DNA of 64,000 nucleotides from GCA-2725625 sp964574215 (GCA_964574215.1 CAZNLR010000009.1:50338-114337), one strand, 5' to 3'. Counted from the first letter of the stretch, positions 9,873 to 19,649 are shown. A program made the numbers and translations. Notes: generated from the letters alone by a model not told the origin.

Positions 9873-10169
9873 ATTGAGCAGTTCCGATATCGCTTATAGA
9901 TTTCAATAGTTTCGTTTCGAAGCTTAGCGTGTCGATGCAAAACAATTTTTATTAAACAAATATATTTAACCAATATTGCCGCTGATGAAATATATCGCCA
10001 ATGACGTTTTTGCTTAATTCAAAAGATCATTCAAATGCCACATTATCTTTACCCGGATATTTGCCCGGATTTTGTTTTTTCCCGAGATGGATTTATAAGG
10101 TTAAAGCAGTTCCTATATGTTTATAAAATTAAGCCCCCTGTATAGCACATAGAATTCGAGTATTTGTTA
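9873..10169. other. AT-rich divergent intergenic region
   Basis: These 297 bases separate divergent genes and are visibly richer in A and T than the coding sequence. I see no ORF with coding character, RNA gene or strong palindrome. It probably carries the promoters of the SPASM gene and of the rightward glycosyltransferase run. Confidence 0.4.
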
Positions 10170-11048
10170 ATGCCAAACGCCATTCTTATCGCTACCAGCC
10201 TGGCACCCGGTGATCGCATTGGTTTGCAAAAACGGGCGGTGAACAGTTGGTTGGAAAACGGATTTCAAGTTCGATCATACAACGATGCGAAGGAAGCGGA
10301 ACTAATCCGTGACGAATTTCCTGACGTTCAATTTCAGGCTGTAGATCGCACGGCCCAAGCCTATTTGGGTAAACCTTTAGTATTCGTCTCAGATATCTTA
10401 AGTGATTTAGGTGCCGGAGAAAATGGCATCTGCGGCATCGTGAATTCCGACATATTTTTTCGGAACAGCCCGGATTTGGCAGGATTTCTATTCGAGCATG
10501 CAAACGACTCTATTGTATTGGGCGCGCGTCTCGAAGTTGAAAATTACGATGACGACGAGGGGAAACCAGACCCGTTCGGGATCGATTACATTTTCATGCC
10601 ATCCGGATTGATAAGCAAATTATCGGAATCAGAATTCATATTGGGTATGCCGCTTTGGGATTACTGGCTGCCATTTGAAGCCATATGCCAGGGAATACCG
10701 GCAAAACGTTTAGATCCGCCAATTGGCCTGCACGTTTCCCATGACAGTGAATGGGGCGAAAATATATTTGCCTTCGGCAATATTTTAGTTCAAACGATCG
10801 TTCATGGTATTCGTCGGCAGAATGGGACGGATGGATGGGCGGGCGCCACCGCGGCGCTAATTAACTATCACCATGAACGACTGCGAAGTAAGGTTCAAGA
10901 AAGTGATGTGAATCAAGATGACGATGATTTACGAATGAGTCACATGACCGCGTTGGCTGATTTTTACGACAGCCTATCGCAATTTTCATTCAGCTATATT
11001 GTGGATAGGTCCGATCAAATCAGTTTTCTACCGGTACCAAAAACCTGA
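10170..11048 (+). CDS. Possible glycosyltransferase, unassigned family
   Basis: This 292-residue protein begins MPNAILIATSLAPGDRIGLQ at an ATG; a TTG two codons upstream is a less likely start. It has no signal or membrane segment. The segment ICGIVNSDIFFRN resembles the metal-binding turn of GT-A transferases (NSDI in place of DxD), and HVSHDSEWGENIFAFGN contains conserved-looking His/Asp/Trp residues. I cannot place it in a named family. It opens a rightward run of glycosyltransferase genes that ends at the ABC-like protein, which supports a glycan role by context. Confidence 0.5.
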   Translation: MPNAILIATSLAPGDRIGLQKRAVNSWLENGFQVRSYNDAKEAELIRDEFPDVQFQAVDRTAQAYLGKPLVFVSDILSDLGAGENGICGIVNSDIFFRNSPDLAGFLFEHANDSIVLGARLEVENYDDDEGKPDPFGIDYIFMPSGLISKLSESEFILGMPLWDYWLPFEAICQGIPAKRLDPPIGLHVSHDSEWGENIFAFGNILVQTIVHGIRRQNGTDGWAGATAALINYHHERLRSKVQESDVNQDDDDLRMSHMTALADFYDSLSQFSFSYIVDRSDQISFLPVPKT

Positions 11049-11132
11049 TTTTTTTCCTTTTTGTTCCACAACCCCCATGCGATAATGATTCTCAAGATAA
11101 AAAATCCTGCATTATCAGGGGACTTGAGGGGA

Positions 11133-12353
11133 ATGAGGAAAAAGGGGGACGGGTATCGCGTCCTGATTTACAGCCATGACAGTTTCGGGCTTGGCCACCT
11201 AAGACGGTGCCGGGCCATCGCTCACCATCTGGTGGGCGAGTATAATAAGCTGTCCGTATTGATACTGTCGGGCTCGCCCATCATCGGCAGTTTCGACTTT
11301 CGCGCACGGGTGGATTTTGTCCGGGTTCCCGGTGTCATCAAGCTGCGCAACGGTGAGTATACCTCGCTAAATCTCCATCTCGACATTGAACAGACCATGG
11401 AGCTTCGAGGCTCCATCATCCAGCATACGGCGGATGTGTTCGATCCCGATATTATGATCGTCGACAAAGAGCCACTGGGACTGCGCGGCGAAGTTGGTGA
11501 CACGCTGCATATGCTGAAAAAGCGGGGCACGACCCTGATCCTGGGGCTGCGTGACGTCATGGATGAACCGGCCTTGTTGGTGCCGGAATGGGAAAGAAAA
11601 AACGTTATTCCCGCGTTGGAGGACTTGTTCGACGAGCTTTGGGTCTACGGCTTGCCGCAGATCTATGATCCTCTCACCGGTGTCGATTTGCCGGAATCAG
11701 TGCTCAGGAAAATGGTGTATACCGGCTATCTCAGGTATAGCGTGCCGCAAGCGTCCAGCGTTACGCCGACATCGAAAATGGATAAGCCCTATTATCTGGT
11801 GACCGCCGGCGGCGGCGGGGATGGTGAATTCCTTATCGAATCCGTGCTCAGCGCCTATGAGACCGATAGAGCCATTCCCTATCCTGCCTTAATGGTGTTC
11901 GGACCATTTATGCAAATCGAAAAACAGGAAGAGTTTCTGGCGCGAATTAGTCACCTGGATAATGTGGAAGCTCTGACCTTTGATGCTCATTTTGAACATT
12001 TGACCCAGAACGCCGTCGGTGTCATCGCTATGGGCGGCTACAACACATTCTGCGAGATACTGTCCTTCGATAAGCCGAGTCTGATTGTGCCGCGCACCGA
12101 ACCACGTATGGAACAATATATCCGCGCCACGCGGGCACAGGAACTAGGCCTGTTGTCCGTCCTGGAAGATAAGGACGCCCAAGACCCGCGGCAGATGGCG
12201 ACCGCCTTGCGCCAGCTAACCCAGCAACGGCCGCCTTCGAACATTATCCTACCCGGGCTGCTGGATGGATTGCCCAATATCAGCCGTCTGGTTGATAAGC
12301 ACTTCAAACGGGAACGTCCTTCCGATCTCGCCGTCGTCGGTCAAAACCAATAG
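11133..12353 (+). CDS. MurG/GT28-like glycosyltransferase
   Basis: The 406-residue protein, taken from the ATG at 11133 behind a GAGGGG ribosome-binding site, has a GT-B fold. Near the N-terminus HDSFGLGHLRR matches the GLGHLxR signature of MJ1255/MurG-like transferases, and near residue 320 GGYNTFCEILSF matches the GT28 nucleotide-sugar-binding loop. Such enzymes move a sugar from a nucleotide donor to a lipid or glycan acceptor at the inner face of the membrane. An in-frame ATG at 11085 and a TTG at 11061 would extend it but lack ribosome-binding sites. It forms one tight unit with the next three genes. Confidence 0.75.
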   Translation: MRKKGDGYRVLIYSHDSFGLGHLRRCRAIAHHLVGEYNKLSVLILSGSPIIGSFDFRARVDFVRVPGVIKLRNGEYTSLNLHLDIEQTMELRGSIIQHTADVFDPDIMIVDKEPLGLRGEVGDTLHMLKKRGTTLILGLRDVMDEPALLVPEWERKNVIPALEDLFDELWVYGLPQIYDPLTGVDLPESVLRKMVYTGYLRYSVPQASSVTPTSKMDKPYYLVTAGGGGDGEFLIESVLSAYETDRAIPYPALMVFGPFMQIEKQEEFLARISHLDNVEALTFDAHFEHLTQNAVGVIAMGGYNTFCEILSFDKPSLIVPRTEPRMEQYIRATRAQELGLLSVLEDKDAQDPRQMATALRQLTQQRPPSNIILPGLLDGLPNISRLVDKHFKRERPSDLAVVGQNQ

Positions 12354-12364
12354 GCGAGGCCGCT

Positions 12365-13636
12365 ATGGCCAAACCGACCGCCATCGTTCTTAAAGGGTAT
12401 CCACGCCTGTCGGAAACTTTTATCGCTCAGGAAATAAAGGCGTTGGAGAAGTATGGCCTGCCGATTACCCTGGTATCTCTGAGACACCCGACGGATACCA
12501 AAACTCATCCCGTTCATCAGGAAATAAAAGCTGGGATCAATTACCTGCCAGAGTATCTCTACCGTTCACCTTGGCGGGTGTTGAAGGCCTGGATAAAAGT
12601 CCGCCGATGGCCCCGCTACAGCGAAACCTTTGCCGTCTGGCGGCGGGACTGGCAACGGGACCGAACCGCCAATCGGTTAAGGCGATTCGGCCAGGCCTTG
12701 GTACTGGCAAGCGAGTTGCCCGACGAGATCGGACATATTCATGCCCATTTTCTGCACACACCGGCGTCGGTGAGCCGGTATGCGGCCATGCTGACGGGCA
12801 GGACCTGGTCATGTTCGGCCCATGCCGTCGACATATGGACCAGCCCGGAATGGGAACTAAGGGAAAAACTAAAGGACTGTCAGTGGCTGACGACCTGCAC
12901 CCGGACCAACAGCGAATATTTAAGTAGCCTGACAAATAATGCTGAAAATATTCACTTGGCCTACCACGGCATTGATCTGGACCGGTTTCGGGAAAATCCG
13001 ACTAAGGATTATAGCCGGTCCGGAGAATTGGAGAGTGACCCGGTCCGTATCCTTTCCGTCGGCCGCGCCGTCGAGAAAAAAGGCTATCCCGAATTGCTGA
13101 CGGCGTTGTCGAAGCTACCCGACAGGCTCAATTGGCGGTTTGTTCATATCGGCGGCGGCGCCATGATCGGTGACCTAAAGCAACTTGCCGATAGGTTGGA
13201 AATAAGTGGCCGGATAGATTGGCTGGGCGCCCGTTCACAAGAAGACGTGTTGGAACAGTACGGCCATGCTGACATCTTCGCCTTGGCCAGCCGGGTGGCG
13301 AAAAATGGCGACAGAGACGGTCTGCCGAATGTATTGATGGAGGCACAGTCCCAGGGGATTCCATGTGTTTCGACCCGCGTATCGGCAATTCCCGAACTGA
13401 TCGAGGACGGTGTAACCGGTTTGTTGGCCGATCAGGACGATATTGCGGGTCTCACCGCCAGTTTGAGCAAACTAATCGCGAACCCACAATACCGCGAGCA
13501 AATTGGCAAAGCCGGTAATGAAAATGTCCGGCGGAAATTTGCCTTTTCGAGTTGCGTTGAATACATTGCAAAGCTATTTGCGCTGGGACCGCAAAGCGAT
13601 GCCGGGCGGCGGAATTCCTCTGTTGAAACCGCATAG
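12365..13636 (+). CDS. GT4-type glycosyltransferase
   Basis: The 423-residue protein is a GT-B glycosyltransferase of the GT4 group. The N-terminal domain starts with VLKGYPRLSETFI, common in exopolysaccharide transferases. The C-terminal domain shows ILSVGRAVEKKGYPELL and, near the end, GLPNVLMEAQSQGIPCVSTRVSAIPELI, the EX7E-type donor-binding region. It should act in the cytosol on nucleotide sugars. It starts 11 bases after the preceding gene and ends 22 bases before the phosphatase, which indicates co-transcription. Confidence 0.85.
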   Translation: MAKPTAIVLKGYPRLSETFIAQEIKALEKYGLPITLVSLRHPTDTKTHPVHQEIKAGINYLPEYLYRSPWRVLKAWIKVRRWPRYSETFAVWRRDWQRDRTANRLRRFGQALVLASELPDEIGHIHAHFLHTPASVSRYAAMLTGRTWSCSAHAVDIWTSPEWELREKLKDCQWLTTCTRTNSEYLSSLTNNAENIHLAYHGIDLDRFRENPTKDYSRSGELESDPVRILSVGRAVEKKGYPELLTALSKLPDRLNWRFVHIGGGAMIGDLKQLADRLEISGRIDWLGARSQEDVLEQYGHADIFALASRVAKNGDRDGLPNVLMEAQSQGIPCVSTRVSAIPELIEDGVTGLLADQDDIAGLTASLSKLIANPQYREQIGKAGNENVRRKFAFSSCVEYIAKLFALGPQSDAGRRNSSVETA

Positions 13637-13658
13637 TCTATTGAAAGAAAAACAATAA

Positions 13659-14252
13659 ATGACCCGCCTTATACTAATTCGTCACGGTACGACGGACTGG
13701 AACAGCCGCCATTTGGTGCAAGGACGGACCGATGTTCCTTTGAGCGATCATGGGGTGGAAGAAGTAAATTCCTGGCATATTCCCGCGGAGTTTATGGATT
13801 ACCAATGGGTGGCCAGCCCGTTGAAACGGGCGTTGGAAACGGCCGGCCTATTGTCTCAAAAAGAACCTTCCACGGATGATCGATTGATGGAAATGGAGTG
13901 GGGGGAATGGGAAGGACAACGGCTGGCTGATCTCAGGGCGGAACTGGGCGATCTTATGGTGGCCTGGGAGGCGAAAGGGTTGGATTTCAGGGCGCCCGGC
14001 GGCGAAAGCCCCCGAGACGTCCAGGCGAGAACAAAACCTTTTTTGCAGGATATTGCCAAGCGTGGCCAACCGACCGTGGCGGTCACCCATAAAGGGGTCA
14101 TCCGGGCTTTGTATTCTGCGGCGACCGGCTGGGATATGACTTCCAAGGAACCGGAACGAATCGAAGACGGATGCTGGCATTCCTTTCGTTTGGCGGAGGA
14201 TGGCTTATTGAGCACCGAAAAGCTCAATATGGATATGACGGGTACGAAATGA
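13659..14252 (+). CDS. Histidine phosphatase family protein
   Basis: The 197-residue protein is of the phosphoglycerate-mutase-like histidine phosphatase branch. The phosphohistidine motif LIRHGTTDWN is at residues 5-14, the second catalytic His in AVTHKGVIRAL, and an acidic segment MEMEWGEWEG lies between. Family members remove phosphate from small molecules such as sugar phosphates. Its stop overlaps the start of the next glycosyltransferase (ATGA), so the two are translationally coupled. In this setting it may dephosphorylate a sugar or glycan intermediate; that is inference. Confidence 0.8.
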   Translation: MTRLILIRHGTTDWNSRHLVQGRTDVPLSDHGVEEVNSWHIPAEFMDYQWVASPLKRALETAGLLSQKEPSTDDRLMEMEWGEWEGQRLADLRAELGDLMVAWEAKGLDFRAPGGESPRDVQARTKPFLQDIAKRGQPTVAVTHKGVIRALYSAATGWDMTSKEPERIEDGCWHSFRLAEDGLLSTEKLNMDMTGTK

Positions 14253-15397
14253 CCGGACGGGTGTTGTTTTATGTCCAGCATCTGCTGGGAATTGGTCATC
14301 TCAAGCGGGTGGTGACCCTCGCCAGGGCCATGAAAGACGCCGACCTCGCCGTCACGGTGGTGACCGGCGGTGAAGAAGTTGAAATACTGGATTCGGCCGG
14401 ACTGGACTTCGTGCAACTGCCGCCCCTCCGGACTGCGGATAGAAGTTTCTCAAAATTGGTTGACGGTTCAGGGAATGAAGTGGACGACGCCTACAAAGAT
14501 AGCCGCCGAAATCGACTTTTAAACCTGTTCCATGACCTGAAACCACGTGTTCTGATCATCGAATTGTACCCCTTCGGCCGGGGCATGATGCGGTTTGAAT
14601 TGCTGCCTCTGTTGGAGGCCGCCAAAAACGCCAATCCGAAACCGCAAATCGTATGTTCCGTCCGCGATATCCTGGTGCAAAAAAACAGGCCCTGGCGGGA
14701 TGCGGAAATGGTTGCGGACGCCAAGGCGTCGTTCGACCATATCCTGGTTCATGGCGATCCGGATTTCATCAAATTCGGTGATACTTTCGACGCGGCGGAC
14801 CAGCTAACGGACATGCTGCACTACACCGGTTACGTCGTGGACCCGTCGGTTTTTGACGGTAGCTCCGGCGATCAGGGAACCGGCGAAGTCATCGTATCGT
14901 CCGGAAGTGGCGCCGTGGCGGAAAAATTAATGCGAACCGCTCTGGAAGCCAAACAACTATCGACACTGAAAGACAGTCGATGGCGGCTTTTGGTCGGGCA
15001 TAGTTTGCCGCAGGAAATTTTTATTGAATTAGCGAATCAGGCGGCCCCCCTGGAAAATGTGGTCGTGGAACGCGCCCGCGCGGATTTTGTGCAGTTACTG
15101 AATAATTGCCGCCTTTCCATATCCCAAGGCGGGTATAATACGGTGATGGAGGTTCTGGCGACCGGCGCCCCCGCAGTGGCCGTTCCATATGCCGGCGGTC
15201 ACGAAACCGAACAAACCAGACGTGTCGGAAAATTGGCCGAAAAAGGTTATTTACAAATGATTCCGGAAGAAGAACTGACGGTAGAAAATTTAGTTGCGGC
15301 GATTGATAGTGCCGGGTCGCGGAATCGGGAAAAAAAGATTACACTTAACCTAGAGGGCGCCGCGGCAACGGCGAGGTTGATTTCTCAATGGATGTGA
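14249..15397 (+). CDS. Second MurG/GT28-like glycosyltransferase
   Basis: The 382-residue protein begins at the ATG that overlaps the phosphatase stop. The open frame extends upstream to 14171, but those codons lie inside the phosphatase gene. HLLGIGHLKRV at the N-terminus and SQGGYNTVMEVLATGAPAV near residue 290 repeat the signatures of the first GT28-like enzyme, so the two are paralogues that diverged considerably. Two such transferases flanking a GT4 enzyme would allow three successive glycosyl transfers. The next gene, 122 bases on, is the ABC-like membrane protein. Confidence 0.75.
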   Translation: MTGRVLFYVQHLLGIGHLKRVVTLARAMKDADLAVTVVTGGEEVEILDSAGLDFVQLPPLRTADRSFSKLVDGSGNEVDDAYKDSRRNRLLNLFHDLKPRVLIIELYPFGRGMMRFELLPLLEAAKNANPKPQIVCSVRDILVQKNRPWRDAEMVADAKASFDHILVHGDPDFIKFGDTFDAADQLTDMLHYTGYVVDPSVFDGSSGDQGTGEVIVSSGSGAVAEKLMRTALEAKQLSTLKDSRWRLLVGHSLPQEIFIELANQAAPLENVVVERARADFVQLLNNCRLSISQGGYNTVMEVLATGAPAVAVPYAGGHETEQTRRVGKLAEKGYLQMIPEEELTVENLVAAIDSAGSRNREKKITLNLEGAAATARLISQWM

Positions 15398-15519
15398 TAA
15401 GAAAATAAACCTAATGGTTTTTTTTAGGAAAAACATTGCTTAAAATTTGTGTTACAAAGAACACGACGTTCAGATTTATAATAAGAATGAATAAAGGCTC
15501 ACGGTCTCGGGAACAATAA

Positions 15520-18500
15520 ATGGAAAAAGGCTTATTCAAATACGTCCTCCGTTACAGCAAGAAGGAGCAAATTTTTCTTGGCTGTATGGCGATACTGTCT
15601 TTTCCCTTCTATTTTATATCGCTCGATATACCCAAGCAGATCGTCGACGATGCGCTCGGTGGCAAAAAGGGTAGTAAGGAACTCGCTTTTCCCAAAGAAT
15701 TTTTGGGAATGGAATTTGAACAAATTCCTTATTTGATGATGCTCTGCCTGCTGTTTTTGGTGCTCGTTTTCATCAATGGCGGATTTAAGTATTTTATCAA
15801 CGTTTATCGCGGCGCCGCGGGCGAACGTATGTTGCGCCGGCTGCGGTATCAGTTGATCGAACGGGTCCTGCGCTTTCCGCTGCCTCAGTTCCGCAAAACC
15901 TCGCAAGGCGAAGTCGTATCCATGGTGACCCTGGAAACGGAACCTTTGGGGGGCTTTTTTGGCGATTCACTTTCGTTGCCGACTTATCAGGGTGGCATGC
16001 TGATAACCCTGATGGCTTTTATGCTGATCCAGGACTGGAAACTCGGTGTCGCTGCTTTGGCGCTTTATCCGCTGCAGATTTATCTGATCCCGAAATTGCA
16101 GAGACGCGTGAATATGTTGGGAAAAGAGCGGGTCAAGACTGTTCGGTCTCTATCCGAGAGAATTGGAGAGGCGGTCACCGGCGCCCACGAAATTCACGCC
16201 AACGATACGTCGCAATATGAACTATCTGATTTTTCCAGCCGGTTAGGCAAAATTTACGACATCCGTTACGAAATATACCGCCGAAAGTTCTTTATTAAAT
16301 TTCTCAATAACTTCCTGGCGCTGTTGACACCATTCTTCTTCTATTCCATCGGCGGCTGGCTGGTTATTAAAGGTGATATTTCGATGGGGGCCCTGATCGC
16401 CGTTCTGGGCGCTTACAAAGATGTCTCGGCGCCGTGGAAAATGCTGCTGACCTGGTACCAGCGCCTGGCCGATTCGCGCATTAAATACGAACAACTGATC
16501 GATAAGTTCGAAATCGCCACGCTGCAGGACGAAAACAAACTGACCGCAGAGCCGGAAGGAGACTTATCCTTTCAAGGGCCACTGGTGGCTTCGAATATCA
16601 GTTTTCACGAGGATGACGGCCTGAAAGTCGTCGATGGGGCGTCCATGACCGTAGAATTGCCCCGTCATTTTGCCGTGACCGGGTCACCGGGTGGCGGTAA
16701 AGGCGAATTCTCTCAAATGTTGGCCGGCCTCTTGAACCCGTCCGGCGGCAATATAACTATCGGCGAAAAGAATATCGCTGATTTTCCCGAGGCGATCACC
16801 GGGCGGCGGGTATCTTATACCGGTCAAGAGCCTTACATTTTCGCCGGCACGATTGGCGACAATCTCCTTTATGGCCTGAAACACAGGCCCATTCGGGAAC
16901 CTGAATATTCAGACGATGACAAAAGCGAAAGAGCGCGGCAGGTCAGCGAATCTGAAAGTTCGGGAAATAGTGTGTACGATCCGAAAGCCGATTGGGTGGA
17001 CCGTTCCGTCATTGGTGCCGAGGGCGAAGCCGAAATGATAGATAAAATGACCCACTATTTGGATTTAGTGGGACTGGAAGAAGATGTCTTCCATATCGGG
17101 TTGCGTCAACGTATCGAAGGTAGTCACGGGCGGAATCTGGTCGACCAGATTTTGCATGCCAGGCAGGCGCTGAAACAGAAATTGGAAGACCGGCATATTT
17201 CAGATTATGTCGAATCGTTCGATAAGGAATCATTCAATGCCAATGCTTCGGTGGCCGAAAATATTTTGTTCGGGACGCCGGTTGGTGACGAATTCGAAAT
17301 CGACAATCTCGGTGAGAACAGTGTCGTTCTCGATGTGCTCGATGCCTGTGGCCTGTGCGATGAATTTCTCCACAAGGGGCACCGGCTGGCGGAAATTATG
17401 GTCGATCTGTTTCGCGACCTGCCGCCCGACCATGAATTTTTCGAGCGTTTCAGTTTTATCGATTCGGACGATTTACCCGAATTTCAGCACATGCTCCAAC
17501 TTATCTCCCAAGACGGATTGGATAGTCTAAAGGACGAGGAGCGGGCGCGGCTGAGGGCTCTGCCGTTTAAACTCGTTCCTGCACGCCACCACCTCGGTTT
17601 GGTAGAAGAAGATTTCCAGAAACAATTGCTGGAAGCGCGCAGGGTATTTGCCAAAAATCTGCCCGAAGAGATGAAGGATTCAGTTGAATTCTTTGATGTA
17701 GAGCATTGCAACAAGGCAAGCTCGGTTCAGGACAATATCCTATTCGGGAAACTGGCCAGCGAACGTGCGGAAAGTGCTGACAAGGTGGGTGAAGTCCTGG
17801 CGGAGGTCGTGGCCGAAACCGGTCTCCGGCCGGAAATTATTAATCTCGGACTTTCTTATAACGTGGGTATAGGAGGTGCGCGCCTGTCGTCGATCCAACG
17901 GCAAAAACTGGCCATAGCCCGAGGTCTGGTCAAGCAACCGGACTTCTTCATAATGAACGAATCCCTGTCGAGCCTCGATTCGGAAAGCATGGAGGCGGTG
18001 GTAGAACGCGTTCAAGCCGAGCAGCAGGGAAAAAGCTTCCTGATGGTGCCGAGTGAAGCTGAAGCGAAAGGCCAGTATGACCAGGTGTTCTCGATGGAAA
18101 GCGGCAGGATCGAAGATCAAAAACATTTGGCCGAAGGCGATTCCGAGGTACAACCAGCGGCGGCGGAAGCGGATCAAGCCGCATCCGAAGAAGAGGTCGA
18201 GGGCGGCTTCGGTGAGGAGATCGACGTCCTGGCGAGCGTTCCGATGTTTGCCGGACTGGACCGGTCGCGTTTGAAACTTTTGTCATTTGCCAGTGAGCGT
18301 TTCTCCTATGAAGAGGGTGAAACCGTTTTTCTTCAAGGCGAGATCGGCGATAACGCTTACGTCGTATTGGAAGGTGAGGCGGATGTCATCCTGGAAACGT
18401 TGGATGGACCCAAAAAACTTGTGACCATGGCCAAAAACGACCTCTTTGGCGAGCTGGCGCTGCTGTGCGATGCGCCCCGAACGGCGACCATTAAAGCGGG

Positions 18501-19116
18501 GTCGGATCTCACGCTGATGAGCATTTCGAAGGACATATTCGTTAAACTGGTCGCGGAAGATGTCGATATGAGCGCCCGGTTAACCCGCTCGGTTGCCGAC
18601 CGGTTGGAACGAACAACCCGCGATCTCAGCGATGCCTCAACCGTGCGCGATGTCGTTACCAACCTGCCGGATAAACGCCTGTTTGCCGACCGGATGCGTC
18701 TTACCCAGGCGCAAAATAAACGGTTTGATCAGAATTCAGCCCTCTTGTGGTTCGACGCCGACAAAAATTTCCAAATCAATGGCGCTCTAAATGACGAAGA
18801 CAAAAATCTGTTCTTGCGGGAAGTTGCGGATCGGGTCGATGCTTGTACCCGGGAAACCGATACGGCGGCGCGTGTTTCCGACACGATGTTTGCCATCATT
18901 GTCAGTCCTTTAATAGAGGAGCGTAGCCCCATTCTCCTCGCGGAACGTATCGCCAATAAATTGGCGGCGCCAATTCAGGTAAATGGGCATCAACTCCAAA
19001 GTACCGGTATTTGCGAATTTCGCTATGTGCCGCTGGAGGAGATTGAACCCGACGATCAAATGAGTATTCTCCAATCAGAAGCCGGGGAAGTCCTGACCTT
19101 CAGTGGTTCGGCCTAA
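15520..19116 (+). CDS. Degenerate ABC exporter fused to CNBD and GGDEF-like domains
   Basis: The 1198-residue protein has an exporter-type transmembrane domain (about residues 1-335), then an ABC ATPase region (about 350-870). In the Walker A motif G388-K394 the lysine is kept but the next residues are G395-E396 instead of S/T. The signature reads LSSIQ (789-793), Walker B ends MNES so its Asp is Asn813, and the H-loop histidine is missing (VPSE). About 400 residues separate Walker A from the signature, far more than usual. A cyclic-nucleotide-binding domain follows (about 905-1030, with FGELALLCDAPRTATI), then a GGDEF-like domain whose motif reads SDTMF (1120-1124). It may be a regulated exporter or a scaffold with little ATPase activity; this is inference. 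Confidence 0.75.
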   Translation: MEKGLFKYVLRYSKKEQIFLGCMAILSFPFYFISLDIPKQIVDDALGGKKGSKELAFPKEFLGMEFEQIPYLMMLCLLFLVLVFINGGFKYFINVYRGAAGERMLRRLRYQLIERVLRFPLPQFRKTSQGEVVSMVTLETEPLGGFFGDSLSLPTYQGGMLITLMAFMLIQDWKLGVAALALYPLQIYLIPKLQRRVNMLGKERVKTVRSLSERIGEAVTGAHEIHANDTSQYELSDFSSRLGKIYDIRYEIYRRKFFIKFLNNFLALLTPFFFYSIGGWLVIKGDISMGALIAVLGAYKDVSAPWKMLLTWYQRLADSRIKYEQLIDKFEIATLQDENKLTAEPEGDLSFQGPLVASNISFHEDDGLKVVDGASMTVELPRHFAVTGSPGGGKGEFSQMLAGLLNPSGGNITIGEKNIADFPEAITGRRVSYTGQEPYIFAGTIGDNLLYGLKHRPIREPEYSDDDKSERARQVSESESSGNSVYDPKADWVDRSVIGAEGEAEMIDKMTHYLDLVGLEEDVFHIGLRQRIEGSHGRNLVDQILHARQALKQKLEDRHISDYVESFDKESFNANASVAENILFGTPVGDEFEIDNLGENSVVLDVLDACGLCDEFLHKGHRLAEIMVDLFRDLPPDHEFFERFSFIDSDDLPEFQHMLQLISQDGLDSLKDEERARLRALPFKLVPARHHLGLVEEDFQKQLLEARRVFAKNLPEEMKDSVEFFDVEHCNKASSVQDNILFGKLASERAESADKVGEVLAEVVAETGLRPEIINLGLSYNVGIGGARLSSIQRQKLAIARGLVKQPDFFIMNESLSSLDSESMEAVVERVQAEQQGKSFLMVPSEAEAKGQYDQVFSMESGRIEDQKHLAEGDSEVQPAAAEADQAASEEEVEGGFGEEIDVLASVPMFAGLDRSRLKLLSFASERFSYEEGETVFLQGEIGDNAYVVLEGEADVILETLDGPKKLVTMAKNDLFGELALLCDAPRTATIKAGSDLTLMSISKDIFVKLVAEDVDMSARLTRSVADRLERTTRDLSDASTVRDVVTNLPDKRLFADRMRLTQAQNKRFDQNSALLWFDADKNFQINGALNDEDKNLFLREVADRVDACTRETDTAARVSDTMFAIIVSPLIEERSPILLAERIANKLAAPIQVNGHQLQSTGICEFRYVPLEEIEPDDQMSILQSEAGEVLTFSGSA

Positions 19117-19133
19117 CGTGAAAACAAAGAGTA

Positions 19134-19649
19134 ATGAAGACCGACCACGCCTATTCTCCTAACAGCCTGCGCGCAGATTATTTTAAGGCGCTCGTTGGAA
19201 TGCTCGCCTGCTGGGCGCCTTTTGCCTACGGCGCGGAGGTCAGTGGCGGCATGATGATCCTGCTGGTATGCGGCGGCTTATTCGGTTTGCTCGCCATCCG
19301 CACAATGATGAAGTCGTTGACGAAATTTTCACTCAACGGCGAGGGATTAAAGGTCAATTTTCCCATGCGTCGGGAAATCAGTTGGCATGAACTGACCTTT
19401 TTATCGTTGTCTTACTATTCGACTTGGCGAAACGGCGACAATGGCTGGATGCAGTTGACGCTAAAAGACGGAAGAAAATCTCTTCGTTTGGAGTCGAACG
19501 TTTCCGGATTCGAAGACATTGTTGGCAATGCATTGGCCGCCGCCCACACGGCGCGACTGCAACTTGACCAAAAAACACTGCGAAATGCCGAGGCGATGAA
19601 TTTCACCGGTCCCGCCGGTGCGGTGAGAGGGGACGAGCAGCTGGCATGA
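19134..19649 (+). CDS. Small membrane protein upstream of ABC operon
   Basis: The 171-residue protein has two adjacent hydrophobic segments (about residues 18-55), followed by a soluble domain with beta-rich character containing GWMQLTLKDGRKSLRLES. I do not recognise a named family; the layout recalls bacterial PH-like membrane proteins. Its stop overlaps the start of the transporter ATPase by four bases, and it lies 17 bases after the ABC-like fusion gene, so it could belong to either unit. Coding is supported by this tight spacing. Confidence 0.6.
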   Translation: MKTDHAYSPNSLRADYFKALVGMLACWAPFAYGAEVSGGMMILLVCGGLFGLLAIRTMMKSLTKFSLNGEGLKVNFPMRREISWHELTFLSLSYYSTWRNGDNGWMQLTLKDGRKSLRLESNVSGFEDIVGNALAAAHTARLQLDQKTLRNAEAMNFTGPAGAVRGDEQLA

